6,690 bases of DNA from Actinomycetota bacterium (lineage in GTDB: Bacteria; Actinomycetota; Actinomycetes; Actinomycetales; Microbacteriaceae): positions 1 through 6,690 of the forward strand of contig VGAV01000134.1 of assembly GCA_016870695.1 (NCBI GenBank). The letters are read 5' to 3'. The notes beneath the pieces were generated by a model. It was not told the DNA's origin. It saw nothing but the letters and a program-made list of their open reading frames with translations, and did not search any database. Positions 1 to 6,671 of this stretch are shown here, in pieces. The position numbers were made by a program, and so were the translations under genes. The first letter of the stretch is position 1, and each line of letters starts with the position of its first letter.

Positions 1-42
1 AGGCTCAGCGCGCCAGACTCGCCTCCCCGCGGCCTCGATTGT

Positions 43-48
43 TAGGTT
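43..48 (+). promoter_or_regulatory. Candidate extended -10 promoter for the small plus-strand gene
   Basis: TGTTAGGTT at 40-48 reads as a TGn extension followed by a TANNNT-type -10 hexamer (TAGGTT, 43-48), a form common in high-GC actinobacteria. No -35 match is visible 17-18 bases upstream, which an extended -10 can tolerate. It would place the transcript start near 55, leaving a short leader that contains GGAGAG (68-73) before the ATG at 78. Similar TGTTAG wording appears in the tRNA promoter candidate on the other strand. This is motif matching only. Confidence 0.3.
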
Positions 49-77
49 GGAGAGAAACCGACCGGACGGAGAGCGCC

Positions 78-395
78 ATGTTTCGGAGTCGACCGATGCT
101 CGAGGACTGGCTCGAGGAGTACGCCGAGCTGATGCCCGAGGGGGCTATGGCGCGGGTCGCGACGCCGGACGAGGCTGACGGCCGGGACGGCGCCGTCGTC
201 GTCACGCAGCTCGGCGACGCGCGGACGCCGGTCTTCCTCGAGCAGCCGGACGGCAGCGACCGGTGGGTCGTGACGATCGAGGCGCAGCCGCAGGCGACCG
301 AGCTGACGAGCGACGCCCTCGTGCGACTCGCCGACGAGTTCGTCGCGGTGGCCGAGCTCTGCTCGTTTCTCGAGCACAAGTCGCGTCGGCGCTGA
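78..395 (+). CDS. Small acidic hypothetical protein, 105 aa
   Basis: I do not recognise this protein. It is the only plausible plus-strand gene. From the ATG at 78 it encodes 105 residues: an acidic N-terminal helix (MLEDWLEEYAEL, residues 7-18), a middle part with strand-like segments (AVVVTQL, RWVVTIEA) and a predicted C-terminal helix (LVRLADEFVAVAELCSFLE) ending in KSRRR. It has one cysteine and no signal peptide or membrane segment, so it is probably cytoplasmic. Start choice: ATG 78 has GGAGAG at 68-73. ATG 96 (99 aa) is a serious alternative because GGAG at 85-88 sits 7 bases before it. A TTG at 39 would fall inside the likely -10 promoter and is disfavoured. It converges on the tRNA-Asn gene, and no U-tailed terminator follows it in its own direction. 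The mixed, protein-like composition supports it over the overlapping minus-strand frames, which look Arg/Ser-rich. Confidence 0.6.
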   Translation: MFRSRPMLEDWLEEYAELMPEGAMARVATPDEADGRDGAVVVTQLGDARTPVFLEQPDGSDRWVVTIEAQPQATELTSDALVRLADEFVAVAELCSFLEHKSRRR

Positions 396-486
396 CCGGG
401 CCCCGCGCGCCGCGCGACGCGATCGGCAGCGGCGGTGCGAGCACGCGGCGTCGACCGCGACCGGGCGCCGGTCTCCCGCGGTCGCC

Positions 487-523
487 GGAAAAGAAGTAAG
501 GCCCGGGGTGGAAGCCCGGGCCT
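487..523 (-). terminator. Rho-independent terminator of tRNA-Asn
   Basis: A perfect 9-bp inverted repeat, AGGCCCGGG (499-507) and CCCGGGCCT (515-523), encloses a 7-base loop. Read on the minus strand, the stem is followed at once by the T-rich tail TACTTCTTTTCC (498-487), and it begins 38 bases past the tRNA 3' end. In the plus direction the stem is followed by AGGGTGAGAG, with no U tract, so it would be a poor terminator for the 78-395 gene. Confidence 0.75.
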
Positions 524-560
524 AGGGTGAGAGCCGCGTTAGATGGAGGCGGGTCTCTCG

Positions 561-633
561 CTCCCCGGCTTGGACTCGAACCAAGAACCTATCGGTTAAC
601 AGCCGATTGCTCTGCCAATTGAGCTACCGAGGA
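561..633 (-). tRNA. tRNA-Asn (anticodon GUU)
   Basis: The minus strand folds into a canonical 73-nt tRNA. The acceptor stem TCCTCGG pairs with CCGGGGA (one T-G wobble) and is followed by discriminator G at 561. The D arm contains TAGCTCAATTGGCAGAGCA. The anticodon stem ATCGG/CCGAT holds loop CTGTTAA with anticodon GTT (600-598), which decodes the Asn codons AAC and AAU. The T arm CTTGG-TTCGAGT-CCAAG is complete. The 3' CCA is not encoded (CGAGAG follows the discriminator), so CCA-adding enzyme must finish the molecule. It lies downstream of the ABC ATPase gene in the same direction, but has its own promoter candidate and terminator, so it is probably a separate unit. Confidence 0.96.
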
Positions 634-664
634 TCATGCGCACCTTGCGGCGGGCAACCCCACG

Positions 665-673
665 ATACTAACA
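665..673 (-). promoter_or_regulatory. Candidate extended -10 promoter of tRNA-Asn
   Basis: On the minus strand, TGTTAGTAT (673-665) gives a TGn extension plus TAGTAT, matching TATAAT at the first two and last two positions. The start point would be near 658, about 25 bases before the mature tRNA 5' end, a normal leader for RNase P processing. No good -35 is seen; a T-rich stretch (695-690) lies about where one would be expected. This is inferred from motif and position. Confidence 0.45.
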
Positions 674-689
674 GGATCGGACGCCAGCG

Positions 690-720
690 AAAAAATCAGG
701 TGGCGGAAATGCGCCGCTCG
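690..720 (-). terminator. Weak possible terminator at the end of the ABC ATPase gene
   Basis: The minus strand runs TTTTTT (695-690) directly after the TGA stop of the ABC gene. The bases before it can form only a 4-bp stem (for example GCGG/CCGC around CGCATTT), within the last codons. The U tract is real but the hairpin is poor, so termination here would be partial at best. The T run also lies next to the tRNA promoter candidate and may serve that instead. Confidence 0.25.
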
Positions 721-1469
721 GGCGTGCCGCCCGGCGTCCACACGAGCCCCTCCGCGCGCGGACCGAACGCGACGGCATGGCCCGCACGCAGGACCAGCAC
801 GTCGGCATCCAGGTCTCGGGGGGCGTCGGCGTCGTTCGTGACGACGAGGGATGCCATGCCGTTCTCGTCGCGTCGACGTCGCAGCGCCGTGCGGACGGCG
901 GCGCGCACCTCGACGTCGAGGTTGGCGTAGAGGTCGTCGGCGATGAGCAGTCGAGGCTCCAGGACGAGCGCGCGGGCCAGCGCGACGCGCTGCCGCATTC
1001 CCGCGCTCAGCTCGTACGGGTACTTCGGCGCCGTCCCGAGCGGCAGCTGCATCTCGTCGAGCAGCGTGGCGACGCGGACGGAGAGGGCCCGCGGGTTGAC
1101 CCGCCGGTCGCGGCTGGTGATGGGCTCGGCGATGACGTCCGACACGGTGAGCCGGGACGGCAGGGCGGCGCCGGCACCCTGCGGCAGATATCCGGTGTGG
1201 AAGACCCACTGGCGGCGACGGCGGCCGGGGTGCCGGGCGGAGATCCCGTGGACGCGGGCATCTCCGCCGACGATCGTGATCCCCGTGTCCGTCCCTCCCG
1301 CCAGGACGGCCGCGAGCGAGGACTTGCCCGCGCCGGTCGGCCCCATCACGACGAGAGAGGCGCCGGCATCCACCTTCAGGCTCACCCCGTCGACGACGCG
1401 CACTCCCCCGCGGGCGAGCGAGAGGTCGTCGGCGTACAGGGCGACGTCGGTGTCCAGGGGCCGGGGCAT
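696..1469 (-). CDS. Solitary ABC-type ATP-binding protein with altered catalytic motifs, 257 aa
   Basis: This is a single ABC nucleotide-binding domain, closest in style to oligopeptide/dipeptide importer ATPases (Opp/DppD type) because of its ELSAGMRQRVALARAL signature region. Motifs in order: Walker A GPTGAGKSS (43-51), Q-loop YLPQ (94-97), signature LSAGM (154-158), Walker B RLLIADD (173-179), D-loop NLD (183-185). Two key residues deviate. The Walker B catalytic Glu is Asp179 (ADDLYANLD where ADEPTSALD is usual), and the switch His is Asn212 (VVTND where VVTHD is usual). No membrane segment is present, and no permease or substrate-binding gene adjoins it. Start: the ATG at 1469 is preceded by GGGAGG at 9 bases. 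An ATG at 1478 (260 aa) touches that same GGGAGG with no spacing, so it is unlikely. It lies 81 bases after dnaG with no U-tailed terminator between, so it may be co-transcribed. Substrate and role are unknown; it could serve a remote permease or act in regulation. Confidence 0.85.
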   Translation of the reverse strand: MPRPLDTDVALYADDLSLARGGVRVVDGVSLKVDAGASLVVMGPTGAGKSSLAAVLAGGTDTGITIVGGDARVHGISARHPGRRRRQWVFHTGYLPQGAGAALPSRLTVSDVIAEPITSRDRRVNPRALSVRVATLLDEMQLPLGTAPKYPYELSAGMRQRVALARALVLEPRLLIADDLYANLDVEVRAAVRTALRRRRDENGMASLVVTNDADAPRDLDADVLVLRAGHAVAFGPRAEGLVWTPGGTPERRISAT

Positions 1470-1550
1470 AGCCCTCATCCTCCCGGACGGCGCGCGCCGA
1501 CGCCACTGCGGCGTGCTGTCTCGGCCCGCGACGCGCTGCGCGGGGGCGGC

Positions 1551-3401
1551 TCAGGCGTCGGCGAGACGCTGACGGTCGGCGTCGAGCTCGCGCAGTCGGT
1601 AGCGCAGACGGCGGCCCTCGTCGGAATCGGCGGGGACCCGTTGGATGCCGCGGAGCAGCTCGTCCTTCTCGCGTTGCAGCTCGCGCACGAGCAGTCCGCG
1701 CGCGAGGTCGTTCGCTGAGGCGACGGCGCCCTCCTCGGTGCGGGCGGGGAACTCGGCGGTGAGCAGCTCGGCGCCGAGGGAGCGGAACGGCTCGCGGACG
1801 GCCTCGATGGCGGCGACGGCCCAGCCGGGCTGAGACAGGTCGGTGGCGGCGAGGGCGCTGCGCACAGCCTCGAGCGCCGGATGGCCGAACGGCGTCTGCA
1901 GTGCGCGCAGGAACAGGTCCGGCTCGATGCGGTGCCCGTACTGGAGGAACGCCATCATCGCGCCGCGTTCGAGAGCCACATCGCGGGTGTTGGGCAGCGA
2001 CGACAGCGTCACCGACGCGGCCACCGGAGCGCGCTCGGGCTCAGAGCCCGCCGTGCGGCCCTTCTCCCGCGCCTCCGCCCGGTCGGCGCCGCGTGCGGCG
2101 CGCTCGACCGCGGACTGGACCTCGGGGATGTCCAGGCCGAGACGGCGGGCGAGGACGCGGACGTACCCGGGCCGCAGCGACGGGTCGCGGATGTCGGCGA
2201 CGATGGGAGCCGCGGCGCGGAGAGCGCCCGCCCGCCCTTCGACGCTGGAGAGGTCGAAGTCCTTCAGCCGCTGGTCGATGACGAACTCGAACATCGGCGC
2301 CTTGGTGTCCATGAGCGCGCGCACTGCTCCGTCACCGCGCTGCAGGCGGAGATCGCACGGGTCCAGGCCCTCCGGCGCCACGGCCACGTACGTCTGCGCG
2401 GCGAAGCGCTTCTCGTCGGCGAAGGCGCGGAGGGCGGCCTTCTGGCCGGCGGCATCCGGGTCGAAGGTGAAGACCACCTCGCCGGACGCGCTGTCGTCGC
2501 CCATGACGCGGCGCAGGACGGAGATGTGGTCGCTGCCGAAGGCGGTGCCGCAGGAGGCGATGGCCGTGGTGATGCCCGCCAGGTGACACGCCATCACGTC
2601 GGTGTACCCCTCGACCACGACCACGCGGTGGGACCGCGAGATGTCGCGCTTGGCGAGGTCGAGCCCGTAGAGCACCTGCGCCTTCTTGTAGATCGGCGTC
2701 TCGGGGGTGTTGAGGTACTTCGGCCCCTGGTCGTCGTCGTAGAGCTTGCGGGCGCCGAAGCCGATCACCTGGCCGGTGACGTCGCGGATGGGCCAGACCA
2801 GGCGGCCGCGGAAGCGGTCGTACACGCCACGCTGCCCCTGCGAGACCAGACCCGCCTGCACGAGCTCGTCGCGGGAGAACTTCTGGGCGGTCAGGTGGTC
2901 CAGCAGCGACGACCAGCCCTTCGGCGCGTAGCCGACGCCGAAGTGCGCCGCGGCGCCGGCGTCGAAGCCGCGATCGCCGAGGAACCGTCGTGCCGCGTCG
3001 GCCTCGGGGGTGAGCAACCGGCTGCGGAAGTACTCCGCCGCGGCCGCGTTGGCGGCGTAGAGACGGGAGCGTCCGGTCGTCTCGGGGGCTGCTCCCCCGT
3101 CCTCGTAGTGCAGGGTGTAGCCGACCCGGCCGGCCATGCGCTCGACGGCCTCGGTGAACGAGACGTGGTCCATCGCCCGCAGGAACGAGTACACGTCGCC
3201 GGATTCGCCGCAGCCGAAGCAGTGGTAGTACCCGACCTGGGGCCGGACGTGGAAGCTGGGGCTGCGCTCGTCGTGGAAGGGGCACAGGCCCTTCATCGAT
3301 CCGACGCCGGCGGGCTTCAGGGCGACGCGCTCACCGATGACGTCCGCGATGTTGACCCGCGTCTTGACCTCGTCGACGTCCGACTGCCGGATGCGGGGCA
3401 T
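1551..3401 (-). CDS. dnaG: DNA primase DnaG, 616 aa
   Basis: DnaG makes the short RNA primers that start leading-strand and Okazaki-fragment synthesis, working with the replicative helicase DnaB at the fork. Visible domains: an N-terminal CHC2 zinc ribbon with ligands C40, H43, C61 and C64 (CPFH and CFGC); the RNA polymerase core with the basic [12 protein letters not shown] segment (196-207) and [13 protein letters not shown] (228-240); the TOPRIM fold with [10 protein letters not shown] (E264), ASCGTAFG (282-289) and FTFDPDAAG (D314, D316) for metal binding; then a charged linker (about 435-460) and a helical C-terminal region (about 475-616), expected to bind DnaB. Length is normal for actinobacteria. 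The ATG at 3401 shares its A with the dgt stop (TGATG) and has GGGGAG 10 bases upstream (3417-3412), pointing to translational coupling. The frame stays open upstream through dgt, but that part has no primase character. Confidence 0.97.
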   Translation of the reverse strand: MPRIRQSDVDEVKTRVNIADVIGERVALKPAGVGSMKGLCPFHDERSPSFHVRPQVGYYHCFGCGESGDVYSFLRAMDHVSFTEAVERMAGRVGYTLHYEDGGAAPETTGRSRLYAANAAAAEYFRSRLLTPEADAARRFLGDRGFDAGAAAHFGVGYAPKGWSSLLDHLTAQKFSRDELVQAGLVSQGQRGVYDRFRGRLVWPIRDVTGQVIGFGARKLYDDDQGPKYLNTPETPIYKKAQVLYGLDLAKRDISRSHRVVVVEGYTDVMACHLAGITTAIASCGTAFGSDHISVLRRVMGDDSASGEVVFTFDPDAAGQKAALRAFADEKRFAAQTYVAVAPEGLDPCDLRLQRGDGAVRALMDTKAPMFEFVIDQRLKDFDLSSVEGRAGALRAAAPIVADIRDPSLRPGYVRVLARRLGLDIPEVQSAVERAARGADRAEAREKGRTAGSEPERAPVAASVTLSSLPNTRDVALERGAMMAFLQYGHRIEPDLFLRALQTPFGHPALEAVRSALAATDLSQPGWAVAAIEAVREPFRSLGAELLTAEFPARTEEGAVASANDLARGLLVRELQREKDELLRGIQRVPADSDEGRRLRYRLRELDADRQRLADA

Positions 3402-3417
3402 CAGGCATCCGCTCCCC
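3399..3417 (-). promoter_or_regulatory. dgt/dnaG junction: RBS and TGATG stop-start overlap
   Basis: On the minus strand the last dgt codons contain GGGGAG (3417-3412), ten bases before the dnaG ATG (3401-3399), and the dgt TGA (3403-3401) shares one base with that ATG. Ribosomes finishing dgt can restart directly on dnaG, which would tie primase synthesis to dgt translation. Confidence 0.7.
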
Positions 3418-4732
3418 GCGGCGGGCGTGCGCCGGGGGCCCAGACGCCGAGCTCGGCGGCATCCACCTCTCCGACCAGCCGGCCGTGCCAGGCGATCGCG
3501 AGCTGGTCGGTGAGGCTGGCGACCTGGTCGACCACGACCCGGCGCCGGGCGGTGTCGTCGGCGGCGGCGGCGAAGTCCTCCGCGTGCAGGGCGTCGAGGG
3601 CGGCCGGCTCGTCCCAAAGGGCGGATGCCAGGCGCTTGAGGACCCTCCGCTGCTCGCGGTACAACACCTTGCGGCCGTCGATGGAGACGACGGTCGCGCC
3701 GATGATGCCCTTGAGGACCGCCATCTCGGCCTCGACCGAACGCGGGACGACGACGTGGGCCCGGTAGCGGGTCAGGTCGGCGACCGGGTAGGACGCGCGG
3801 GTCTCGGCGGTGGCCGCGCGGGCGAAGCGCCCGATGAGGTCGGAGGTGAGGTTCTTGAGACGGGCGAGCGCGGGCCGGGTGCCGTCGAAGGAGCCGATCC
3901 ACTCGGGGACGAGCAGCAGACGCTCGAGACCGTCGGCGAGCTCGTCGCGTGAGAAGTCGAAGCCCACCCAGGTCTGGATCGCTGTGAGCAGCGACTCGCG
4001 CTCCCCCGGGGCCGACAGGATCGCGGGGTCCAGGTACCGGTTGACGACGGCGTCCTCGAAGTCGTGGACCGAGTAGGCGATGTCGTCGGAGAGGTCCATG
4101 ACCTCCGCCTCGATGCAGCGCACGCGCGGCGGCGCCCCGTCCCGCATCCAGTGGAAGACCGGCTCGTCGTCGGGGTAGACGCCGAACTTCAGGCGGCCGC
4201 CCGGGTCGGGGACCGGCTCGTCGACGGTCCACGGGTACTTGCAGGCGGCATCCAGGCTCGCCCGGGTGAGGTTGAGGCCGAAGGACTCCCCCGCCGGGCC
4301 GAAGACCTTCGGCTCGAGCCGCGTGAGGATCCGCAGGGTCTGGGCGTTGCCCTCGAAGCCGCCGATGTCCTCGGCCCAGTCGTTCAGCGCCCGCTCGCCG
4401 TTGTGGCCGAAAGGCGGGTGGCCGAGGTCGTGGCTCAGGCACGCGGTGTCGACGACGTCGGGCGAGAGGCGCAGGGCGGTCGCCAGCTCGCGGCCGACCT
4501 GGGCGACCTCGAGCGAGTGCGTCAGGCGGTTGCGGGCGAAGTCGGCCGGGCTCGCGGGGCTGAGGACCTGGGTCTTGGCGGCGAGGCGACGCAGGGCGGC
4601 GGAGTGCAGCACACGGGCGCGGTCCCGCGCGAAGTCGTCGCGCTGCGAACGGTGGAGCTCGGTGTGGAACCGGGCGCCGTCGGCCTCGACATAGCCGTCC
4701 GGGCGCGCCGCGACCGACACCGCGTCAGCCAC
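3401..4732 (-). CDS. dgt: Deoxyguanosinetriphosphate triphosphohydrolase-like protein (HD domain), 443 aa
   Basis: Family members hydrolyse dGTP (often other dNTPs too) to the deoxynucleoside and tripolyphosphate, controlling the cytoplasmic dNTP pool. The HD metal-site residues are visible: H72 in RLTHSLEV, H101-D102 in [16 protein letters not shown], and the Asp pair D216-D217 in [42 protein letters not shown] near the N terminus is typical of the bacterial dGTPase-like family (quoted here only as a landmark at residues 28-56). Length fits the actinobacterial form. Start: the GTG at 4732 overlaps the dusB stop by 8 bases and has no clear Shine-Dalgarno, consistent with coupling to dusB translation. 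A GTG at 4720 (439 aa), 4 bases past the dusB stop with a weak GGTGG upstream, is nearly as good. The stop overlaps dnaG by one base, so dNTP control and primer synthesis are made together. True substrate range cannot be read from sequence. Confidence 0.93.
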   Translation of the reverse strand: MADAVSVAARPDGYVEADGARFHTELHRSQRDDFARDRARVLHSAALRRLAAKTQVLSPASPADFARNRLTHSLEVAQVGRELATALRLSPDVVDTACLSHDLGHPPFGHNGERALNDWAEDIGGFEGNAQTLRILTRLEPKVFGPAGESFGLNLTRASLDAACKYPWTVDEPVPDPGGRLKFGVYPDDEPVFHWMRDGAPPRVRCIEAEVMDLSDDIAYSVHDFEDAVVNRYLDPAILSAPGERESLLTAIQTWVGFDFSRDELADGLERLLLVPEWIGSFDGTRPALARLKNLTSDLIGRFARAATAETRASYPVADLTRYRAHVVVPRSVEAEMAVLKGIIGATVVSIDGRKVLYREQRRVLKRLASALWDEPAALDALHAEDFAAAADDTARRRVVVDQVASLTDQLAIAWHGRLVGEVDAAELGVWAPGARPPRGADA

Positions 4733-5891
4733 CGCTGTGGTCCAGCTCGGCGTCGGCCAGCGCACGTCCGGCGGCGTCGCCGAGTTCGCGGGAGTCCAGC
4801 CAGCCGTCGGGCAGCGCCGGTCGCTTCGGTGTTCCCGCGCGTCCCCGCTGCCCCTCGGCCGCCGCACCCGGGTAGGGCGCGGCGAGATCCATCGTCGCGA
4901 GCAGCTCGTCGATCTCGGCGAGAGTGGAGGCCGTCGCGAGGCTCGCGCGCAGGTCGCCGCCGACGGGGTAGCCCTTGAAGTACCAGGCGACGTGCTTGCG
5001 GATATCGCGGCATCCGCGGCCCTCGTCCTCGAAGAACTCCACGAGCAGCTCCGCGTGGCGGCGGAAGGCCCGTGCCACGAAGCCCAGCGTGGCGTCCACC
5101 GGCTCCCCCGCGGCGGCGGCGGGACCGCCGAGCGCACGGGCGAGGTCGCCGAACAGCCACGGGCGTCCGAGGCATCCGCGTCCGACGACGACGCCGTCGC
5201 ATCCGGTCTCGTCCATCATGCGCACCGCGTCGTCCGCGGACCAGATGTCGCCGTTGCCGAGCACGGGCACGCTCGTGACCGTCTCCTTCAGCTTCGTGAT
5301 CGCGCTCCAGTCGGCCTGACCGGAGTAGAACTCCGAGGCCGTGCGGGCATGGAGGGCGATGGATGCCACCCCGGCGCCTTCCGCGATGCGCCCGGCCTCG
5401 AGGTAGGTGAGGTGGTCGGCGTCGATGCCCTTGCGCATCTTGATCGTCAGCGGCTTGTCGCCGGCGGCGCGGACGGCGCGCTCCACGATCTCGCGGAACA
5501 GCCCGGTCTTCCACGGCAGCGCCGAGCCGCCGCCGCGGCGGGTCACCTTCGGGACGGGGCAGCCGAAGTTGAGGTCGATGTGGTCGGCGTGGTCCTCGTC
5601 GACGATGAGACGCACCGCTGCCTCGACGGTGGCCGGGTCGACGCCGTACAGCTGGATCGAGCGGGGCGTCTCGGACTCGTGGTGCCGGATGAGCCGCATC
5701 GTCGTCTCGTTGCGCTCCACGAGGGCGCGCGTCGTGATCATCTCGCTGACGTACAGTCCCGCGCCGTACTCGCGGCACAGGCGGCGGAACGCGGTGTTCG
5801 TGATGCCGGCCATGGGCGCGAGCACGACGGGGGCGTCGAGTTCGATGTTGCCGATACGCAGGGTGCGCGTCGGAGCGAGTGCCGTGTTCAC
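4725..5891 (-). CDS. dusB: tRNA dihydrouridine synthase, DusB family, 388 aa
   Basis: This is an FMN- and NADPH-dependent enzyme that reduces specific uridines in the tRNA D-loop to dihydrouridine in the cytoplasm. The TIM-barrel hallmarks are all present: LAPMAGITNTAFR (24-36), SIQLYG (78-83), the DLNFGCP segment with catalytic Cys111 (106-112), KMRKG (151-155), ALHARTA (179-185) for the flavin phosphate side, GNGDIW (212-217) and GRGCLGRPWLF (237-247). A helical C-terminal domain follows (about 265-335), then a tail of some 50 residues rich in Ala, Gly and Pro ending in DHSGG. Start: GTG at 5891, with GGGAG (5905-5901) 9 bases upstream. An in-frame GTG at 5945 would add an unconserved-looking Pro-rich stretch and lies inside the inverted repeat, so it is disfavoured. 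It is probably the first gene of the dusB-dgt-dnaG transcript. Assignment to DusB rather than another Dus subfamily rests on overall motif style. Confidence 0.93.
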   Translation of the reverse strand: MNTALAPTRTLRIGNIELDAPVVLAPMAGITNTAFRRLCREYGAGLYVSEMITTRALVERNETTMRLIRHHESETPRSIQLYGVDPATVEAAVRLIVDEDHADHIDLNFGCPVPKVTRRGGGSALPWKTGLFREIVERAVRAAGDKPLTIKMRKGIDADHLTYLEAGRIAEGAGVASIALHARTASEFYSGQADWSAITKLKETVTSVPVLGNGDIWSADDAVRMMDETGCDGVVVGRGCLGRPWLFGDLARALGGPAAAAGEPVDATLGFVARAFRRHAELLVEFFEDEGRGCRDIRKHVAWYFKGYPVGGDLRASLATASTLAEIDELLATMDLAAPYPGAAAEGQRGRAGTPKRPALPDGWLDSRELGDAAGRALADAELDHSGG

Positions 5892-5920
5892 TGTCTCATT
5901 CTCCCAGACGAGCGGAGGAG

Positions 5921-5959
5921 GCGATGCCCGCTGTGCACAACGCACCGCGCGGGCATCGC
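5921..5959. repeat. Perfect 11-bp inverted repeat between the DsbA-like gene and dusB
   Basis: GCGATGCCCGC (5921-5931) and GCGGGCATCGC (5949-5959) are exact reverse complements around a 17-base loop that includes the palindrome TGTGCACA (5932-5939). The stem lies 16 bases after the DsbA-like stop codon and 29 bases before the dusB start. In neither direction is it followed by a U tract. It may be a U-less hairpin terminator for the upstream gene, an RNA structure in the dusB leader, or an operator. The sequence alone does not decide. Confidence 0.6.
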
Positions 5960-5975
5960 TGGGAAGGAAAGGCGG

Positions 5976-6671
5976 TCAGGCGTTCGCGCCTTCCGGAGCG
6001 GCGGCCGCTGCCTCGCGTCGCTCGCCCCACACCTGCCGCGCGATCTGGGCGAAGGCCTCGACCGGCTGCGCCCCGCTCACGCCGTACTTGCCGTCGATGA
6101 CGAAGAAGGGCACGCCCGTGATGCCGTACTGCTGCGCCTGCTCCTGATCCGCGCGGACGGCGGGCCGGTAGCGCTGCGACGACAGGGCGTCGCGGGCGGC
6201 GGCCTCGTCCAGGCCGACCTCGACGGCCAGGGCGACGAGGTCCTCGTCGCGGCCGACGTGGCGACCCTCGAGGAAGTACGCCGACATGAGGCGCTCCGAC
6301 AGCTCGAGCTGGCGCCCGTTCTCCTTCGCGAAGTGCAGGAGCTCGTGGGCCTTGACGGTGTTGGTGTGCTTGAGGATGTCGAACCGGTAGGCCAGGCCCG
6401 CCTCGGCGGCCACGCCGGTCACGCGGTCCAGCATCTCCCGCGCCGACTCCGGCGAGATGCCCTTGTGCTGGGAGAGGTAGTCCACCTCGCCCCCGTCGAA
6501 GTCCTCCGGGGTGTCGGGAGAGAGCTCGAACGAGTGGTACTCGATCTCCACGACCGGCGCGTCGTCGTCGGAGGCCGTCGCGGCCAGTCCGTTCTCGAGG
6601 TTCCGCTTGCCGATGTAGCACCAGGGGCAGGCGATGTCACTCCACACGTCGATCTTGATGGCATCCGTCAT
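5976..6671 (-). CDS. Cytoplasmic DsbA-family oxidoreductase (FrnE-like), 231 aa
   Basis: This thioredoxin-fold protein with a helical insertion belongs to the DsbA/2-hydroxychromene-2-carboxylate isomerase superfamily, and is likely to act in thiol-disulfide exchange. The redox motif CPWC lies at residues 15-18 straight after the first strand (IKIDVWSDIA), and the cis-proline loop GITGVPFFVID (183-193, P188) faces it. These are the only two cysteines in the protein, so the second Cys pair described in Deinococcus FrnE is absent. There is no signal peptide or membrane anchor, so it is predicted cytoplasmic. The CPWC motif argues for an oxidoreductase rather than the isomerase. Start: ATG at 6671. 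The nearest strong Shine-Dalgarno, GAGGAGG (6690-6684), is 12 bases away, longer than usual; a weaker CAGG lies closer. The promoter is outside the window. The 84-base gap and inverted repeat before dusB suggest a separate unit or internal control point. The partner substrate is unknown. Confidence 0.9.
   Translation of the reverse strand: MTDAIKIDVWSDIACPWCYIGKRNLENGLAATASDDDAPVVEIEYHSFELSPDTPEDFDGGEVDYLSQHKGISPESAREMLDRVTGVAAEAGLAYRFDILKHTNTVKAHELLHFAKENGRQLELSERLMSAYFLEGRHVGRDEDLVALAVEVGLDEAAARDALSSQRYRPAVRADQEQAQQYGITGVPFFVIDGKYGVSGAQPVEAFAQIARQVWGERREAAAAAPEGANA

Noticed and set aside
457..485. Hairpin GCGACCG/CGGTCGC downstream of the small plus-strand gene
   Set aside because: It has a 15-base interior with a competing smaller hairpin and is followed by A-rich, not T-rich, sequence. 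It is easily expected by chance in GC-rich DNA.
561..633. tRNA-Asn as an attachment site for an integrated element
   Set aside because: No integrase, no repeat of the tRNA 3' end elsewhere in the window and no change in base composition beside it.
696..1469. Reading the ABC gene as a pseudogene because of its altered motifs
   Set aside because: The frame is complete, Walker A, Q-loop and signature are intact, and a good ribosome site precedes it, so substitution rather than decay is the better description.
1500..1514. 5-bp hairpin ACGCC/GGCGT in the dnaG to ABC gap
   Set aside because: Too short and without a T tract; not supportable as a terminator, so co-transcription of the ABC gene remains open.
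777..1718. 313-codon plus-strand frame opposite the ABC gene
   Set aside because: It is a shadow of the ABC reading frame and the end of dnaG, with no motif and no convincing ribosome site.
1881..3767. 628-codon open frame on the plus strand, antisense to dnaG and part of dgt
   Set aside because: It mirrors the codon positions of genuine dnaG and dgt, is Val/Gly/Ala/Arg/Asp-rich without recognisable motifs, and is the usual by-product of very high GC at third codon positions.
3402..4442. In-frame extension of dnaG upstream, giving an apparent 963-aa protein
   Set aside because: The extra part is Arg/Pro/Gly-rich noise antiphase to dgt, whereas DnaG begins normally at [13 protein letters not shown] with a well-spaced GGGGAG. 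It is an absence of stop codons, not a fusion.
5888..5899. Three-codon upstream frame (ATG AGA CAG TGA) overlapping the dusB GTG
   Set aside because: Such a short start-stop frame arises easily by chance and ATGAGACA simply lies between the GGGAG site and the GTG. I saw no further sign that it is translated.
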